Positions 59,201-64,000 of a DNA stretch of 64,000 nucleotides are shown here, piece after piece. Position 1 is the first letter of the stretch; the number at the start of each line of letters is the position of its first letter. The translations under genes and the position numbers were made by a program. The notes under the pieces are model-generated. The model was not told the DNA's origin, did no database searches, and saw only the letters and a program-made list of their open reading frames with translations. The stretch spans positions 8,757,422 to 8,821,421 of the forward strand of contig CM072158.1 in assembly GCA_036850595.1 (NCBI GenBank). Direction: 5' to 3'. This DNA comes from Rhyacichthys aspro (lineage: Eukaryota; Chordata; Actinopteri; Gobiiformes; Rhyacichthyidae).

Positions 59201-61930
59201 GTTTGACCCTTAATGTTGCAGAAAGATATGAGGTTTCAAATCGAGGCATTACAAGTCCAACTGAAATAAAGACAAAGATACTATTCATGCAAACAAGTCA
59301 TTAGAGTCACTGTTTTTATGTTTGGATCCCTGTTTTTGGACGGTGGGAGAAAACAACAACAACAACAAAAATGAAATCTTAGATGTGTAAATAACCAACT
59401 TTTGCATCAACAAAAGAATTGAGACCTGTGCTTCAGTTTTATGTACAACACAACAGTTGGGCATTTCTGGTGGGTCTACAGTAAAAAAAAAAAAAAAGTC
59501 TTTGTTTTTGATGATGCTGCTCTTTTGCTTCACTGGGCATCACTCAGATGTAACTCCAACACTTTCACAGACCGCTGGCCTCCATACTGTGCCAAGTGTG
59601 TGTAAAGCTTTGATTGCTTCTCTCTCCCCATACCGCCCATGTCTCCTCTGCCATCCTTCTGCTTCACTCATCCTTTTTTTTAGTTTTTTACTCCAGACTT
59701 TTTGGGTGACTGTCGTCCTTCGCCAATCTGTCCATCTCTATATGCTTGTAGACTTGGATTTAGATGGACTGGATGTGGGAGGGATCGTGTAGGGAAGAGC
59801 GCAACGGTGGGCCGAGGGGACAGATGCAACAGAGCAGCGTAGATGGAGAGACATCTGATGTTCTCTCGCTGGGGCAGCCAAGAGTACAGTTACAATCTGT
59901 AAACACACATACACAAACACACACCTCCTCGGTAGGGGAATGAACACAGGGGAAATCTGTGCCCTCTCAAACAGAGAAAATTATCACAACAGGAAATTGG
60001 TTTCTGCTTTGTGTGCAAATGTGACAGTATATCCCCCTAATGAATGTGATATAAATAATATGTGTGGTTTACTTACAGCGGAACAAAGAAGTAAACTTAA
60101 AAGGGATTGTGCGTAAGTTTCTGTCATCAATATCCACCAGACGGGAGTAATGTTCAAGGATATATATGCCTGAGAAAATGATAAAATAATGGAGTCTGTG
60201 AAAAGAAAAGAAATCTAGGCAGAAGTGAGTGATGGCAGACACTAGCACAAATAAAATATTTAAAAAAAATCTTGATCCCAAAACAAGATGTACCACGGCA
60301 AAAGTTTGTCTATTTTTGTGTCAGACCAAGTGCACCAGTAACTCATGACTCCATCTAGTGGTACAAAATCATATAACAGGCTCTTTCTGAGTCTTCTTAC
60401 ACTGACATTTTCACAATACTGTAGGGATTGTTATTCCTGAACACACTATATTCTTAAATAATATTTGTTAAAAGTGAAAAAAAACAACAACATGCAATCC
60501 TTTTAATTTCTACGTTTTAAGTTTTTTTTTCCTTTATCCTGTCTTGAAAAGTCTGACAAACCGGTCCGAACAGGGAGAGATCAAACGCCACGGTGCTTCC
60601 TGTGATCACCGCGGATACGGTGAGACAACCGACCACTTTGTAGTTTGCATGTGGTGTGCGTGTGAAGCGTTGCGTGGCCGTGGTTTTGTAGTGCAGGGGC
60701 TGTGTGAGGGAAATGTTAATGCGTGTTGGAGTGTGTGTTTTCCCCGTGTCCACATGTGCGGCTATCTGCAGCAGAGTGTCTCCCCCTGGCTCTTTCCTGA
60801 TAGACCACTACTGAGTGTTGTGGAGATGAAAGGAATGGCGGGAACTCATCTCACGCTATGAATTCTGGGTAAGTAGCGTGTGATGTGAGCACATCCCCAT
60901 CACTCAGAGAAAGAAGGCTTTCATCCTTGTATCGATATCCCATCTTCCAGTCCGTCCCTTTCCTTTTCTTCTGTTCCCATTCGTCCAGTTTCTTCTTTAC
61001 TTCCTTTGTTGCTTTTCCTTTTCCTGTGCATTCTTCCTTCCTCTTATTTCCTTTCCTCATTTCCACCTGTTTCTCTGTCTCTTCAGCTTCATTTTTAGAC
61101 TTTGACTTTTTCCTTTATTTTATCATTATGTAGGTTTAGAAAGTTGTTCTTCCAACCATGATATGTTTATGTGCTTTTTAAAATACAACACACAACACAA
61201 TAAGTTAAAAAAAGTTGAAGCTAAATTTGTTTACGTTGCTTGTCTAATCACAAACATTCATGGCTTGCTGATATATCTGAGCTAATAAAACGGTTAAACA
61301 CCCCACTAACTTTTGTAGCTCATGGTAGACAAATTTACTTAAATTTTTTGGTTGATTTTTTGTTTCTTTTCCTCATTTTCCTCCTCGATCCTCTCGTTCC
61401 TGGTCATCTGCTCTCTTTGCATTTGCCCCCTTCGCCTCGTCTCTGAACATAAAATGATCAAAGAGCCCATTCTGGCCATGACAGTTCAATTTTACATGTC
61501 GGCTCACACATACACGTGCAAGCAGTTTTCAAAAGGTGCACATGCGGTCAGTCAGACTTTCAGATTTTTTTTACTTGGACAAGTTTGGAGTCTTGGCGCC
61601 TGGGTTTCTTCTTTTTCTAACATAATTTCTCAAAATTCATGAATTAAATTGAGATATAAACTTTCAAATCCCTGGATATTTTCTGTTGAAGATGCTTCAC
61701 ATGGATCTTTCCAAAATATTTTTGGTAAATCTCTAAACTTTTGTTTTTTATGCTGGTGGGTTTAGTAAAAGTTTTTCTTTTGTTTTTCACTCTTTTTTAT
61801 GGACCAAAATGATCTGTCCAAAATAAAGACTGTGGTGTTGTAGTCAAGACCATTGCATATCACGACCATGACAAGATCAAGACTTTCAACTATCGAGACC
61901 TAACTCTAAACCAAGACCAAGACCTTTTAG
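56202..61930. other. Gene-poor intergenic DNA
   Basis: No complete gene is visible. Noted segments are a moderately complex stretch at 58140-58480 and another at 58600-59190 that look non-repetitive and could be conserved regulatory DNA, an orphan splice-bounded open segment on the - strand at 60077-60195, and a CpG-containing block at 60540-60870. 57700-58060 and 60930-61130 are pyrimidine-rich low-complexity sequence, and 59480-59498 is a poly-A run. Confidence 0.5.
60077..60195 (-). other. Possible orphan coding exon, unrecognised
   Basis: On the - strand a strong acceptor (TTTCTTTTCTTTTCACAG ending at 60196) is followed by a 119-bp segment and a consensus GTAAGT donor at 60076-60071. One frame reads LHYFIIFSGIYILEHYSRLV then DIDDRNLRTIPFKFTSLFR, a composition that looks protein-like. 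A second acceptor (TTTTCTCAG, 60170) would shorten it to 93 bp. I do not recognise the protein and found no partner exons within 3 kb, so this may be chance. Confidence 0.22.
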
Positions 61931-61933
61931 ACC

Positions 61934-62160
61934 AGACCAAGTCCAAACTCATGGAGGTTAGTCTTTGGTGAAGGTAGTGGAGTAAGTCCAGACTTAGACC
62001 AAGTCCAGACTCATTGAGGTTAAGTTTGGTGAAGGAGACAGAGTTAGTCCAGTCTTAGACCAGGTCCAGACTCATGGAGGTTAGTGTTTGGTGAAGGTAG
62101 AAGAGTTAGTCCAGTCTTAGACCAAGTCCAAACTCATGGAGGTTAGTCTTTGGTGAAGGA
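61934..62160. repeat. Minisatellite, ~62 bp monomer, 3.7 copies
   Basis: Monomers start with AGACCAAGTCC at 61934, 61996, 62057 and 62119, each containing CTCATGGAGGTTAG and TTGGTGAAGG. Spacing is 61-62 bp with about 10 percent divergence. The preceding 80 bases contain degenerate AAGACC-type repeats, possibly the source. Confidence 0.88.
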
Positions 62161-64000
62161 ATCAGATTTAGAGCAAAATGTTTACTTGAATATTGAATGT
62201 CTGAGGTTTTAATCCAATCCCATGAACAGATGTACAGTATATACCATTTGTGGTCTTGGTCGATCTTGACTTGATCTGAGTAAAAAGGATGTAAATGTAC
62301 ATGTTTAAAGTATAACAGTATACTGCATATCTACACTGCTTTATTGGATTATTATTACAAAAGAGAAACTTTGTTGGATCCTGTAGAAATGTAAAGGTCA
62401 TGCCCAAGTCTTAAGTATGTCTTAATTAGAGCCGTCATTCAATTTGAAGAAAAATATATCATATGCTTTCGGGTTAATTAACCTTAGTTTATTTCGTGCT
62501 CTTTTGGAATCACAGTCTGACTGAAATAGATTCCTGTGTGAGTCGGCAAGTGCTGAGACAAAGGTCGGAGTTGAAAAAGTAAAGACTGCTGGACAAACTT
62601 GAACATGCTTTGCCCACACTTCTTTTTGAAGCATGTGTGACTTGTTGGTGAGTGGACTAACAAGGCTGGTTGCCCACGGTAACGTTGCCATCAGGGGCAA
62701 TGCTGGATAACTGCTAATTGCTTTGTGTTGAAGTGATTAAAGGCATTGAAATGGGAGACATTGTAACCCGCACACCATGGCGCTGGTAACATATTAACAG
62801 CTTCTTTTTTACAAAGCGGCCATGTTCAGTCTCTGGAGTAATCTTTCTACATTTAATTCACTTTGACACGGTTTTGTATGAGACGTGACTGTCTTTTGTG
62901 CTTTAGTGCAGTTTCACAAATGTATCTTGCGTTTGTCTCCGTTTAACAGATGTCTTCTTGTGTGTCTGTGCCTTTAACAGTTGCTCAGTGTCCTTCCAAT
63001 AGACACTCCCTTTGCATCAATATTCAAAGCCAGTCTTTCCTCAGCACTTTAAAATCAGCCAGCGCACTTACACGCATATTTCTTTAGGAAAATGCTGCTT
63101 CTCCGGGTTGTTTTTCCTCCCTCACCTGCCCCTCCTTCCCTTTTTTGTCTCGACTAGTTTCTATCACTCCATCTTTCACCTTCCTGCTGTGTTCCTCGGA
63201 ATCACTCACTTCAAAACTGATGTATGATGCAACTAAACCAAACGTCGTAAGCAACTTTGCCCTCCTCAAACTTTTCCCCTTGTAATTCTCTTCTTGACGA
63301 TCTTTTCATTCCTCTCCAACCCTTTTACTCTGTCTACCTCATCAGTCTGCTTCTCTCCAGAGCCCTCTTCTAACAGTCTCTTTCATTAACAAGATATATC
63401 TTTTCTAGTAATTACACTGCACTCTCTCACACACAGTGGCTGGAACAATATTTCTAACCAGGACCTGCACCAAGCCTCTGTGTTAAACCATGAGATAACA
63501 GTTCTTCTCTTACATTTAAGTTACAAAATTACAGCCAAATGAATAGGCTTTGCTAGACAAAGTCACCATATTTAGCCTGCTACCTTCATATTATGGAAAG
63601 ACATTATTGATCCCCACTCATCATAATTTTGTCCCTCCGTGACACCCTTTCTATCTATTTTGAGTCTAAGGTGTCTAGCAGCTAAATTGGACCTCAGGGT
63701 GCTCCTGAGGGTCGTGTGCGTGAGATGCCAGTCACAGCTCCCAGTGGCTGTGTACTGCTTTTTAAACTGTCAGGGTCAGTGTGGGGCTGTCACAGACGGA
63801 CCAAGAGCAGTGAATGTTGAAGTGTTATCATGATGGTGTTTGTGGCTCACTGACACAGCCAGACTGCAAAGTGGGACCACCTCGACACAATTACTCTCGA
63901 ACATTCACCTACCAATGTGAATAAATGACACTGTGAGGGTAAACCGTTCTGTTATTTTCCATTTCATTTGTTTAAATCCACACTTAACTTGTATTGCTTT
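62161..64000. other. Gene-free intergenic DNA to the window end
   Basis: No exon or known repeat is identifiable. Several pyrimidine-rich stretches (63110-63420) are low complexity. Confidence 0.5.

Overview
The window is teleost (ray-finned fish) nuclear DNA. The evidence is spliced vertebrate genes with GT-AG introns, fish-type LINE and DNA-transposon remnants, and long AT-rich non-coding tracts. The species cannot be named from the sequence alone. There is no sign of bacterial, organellar or viral gene organisation.

Region 1 (1-23.2 kb, + strand): the 3' four-fifths of ptk2 (focal adhesion kinase, FAK). I could place 27 constitutive exons from the FERM F2 lobe to the stop codon at 22315, and they keep one reading frame throughout. 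Several short in-phase optional exons sit where the neuronal FAK inserts lie in mammals: a 29-codon Box-28-like exon, 6- and 7-residue boxes flanking the autophosphorylation-site exon, and a 9-nt exon encoding Pro-Trp-Arg just before the FAT domain.

Region 2 (22.28-41.4 kb): a recent complex duplication. A unit of about 7.62 kb is tandemly repeated. It begins inside the last ptk2 exon and carries the ptk2 3' UTR. Each unit is itself a near-palindrome, with two convergent copies of a short intron-containing gene on arms of about 1.9 kb around a 1.26 kb spacer holding a dead LINE fragment. With a truncated fifth copy and a more diverged sixth, there are five intact genes and one fragment. The intact genes encode 295-residue proteins without a signal peptide, made of six repeats of about 50 residues with an MABP/beta-prism-like signature. 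I do not recognise a named gene. This cluster is the most likely undescribed system in the window.

Region 3 (42.6-50.5 kb, - strand): rplp1 (60S acidic stalk protein P1, 4 coding exons, 113 aa) and clptm1l (CRR9-like multipass ER protein, 17 coding exons, 552 aa), closely spaced in the same orientation.

Region 4 (50.5-64 kb): largely gene-free. It contains a 2 kb pentanucleotide satellite (54.18-56.20 kb) with a higher-order repeat, a ~62 bp minisatellite (61.93-62.16 kb), possible conserved non-coding blocks near 58-59 kb, and one orphan splice-bounded open segment at 60.1 kb (- strand).

The genes do not form a pathway. FAK signals at adhesions, P1 works on the ribosome, CLPTM1L acts in the ER membrane, and the repeat-protein cluster has no assignable role from sequence.
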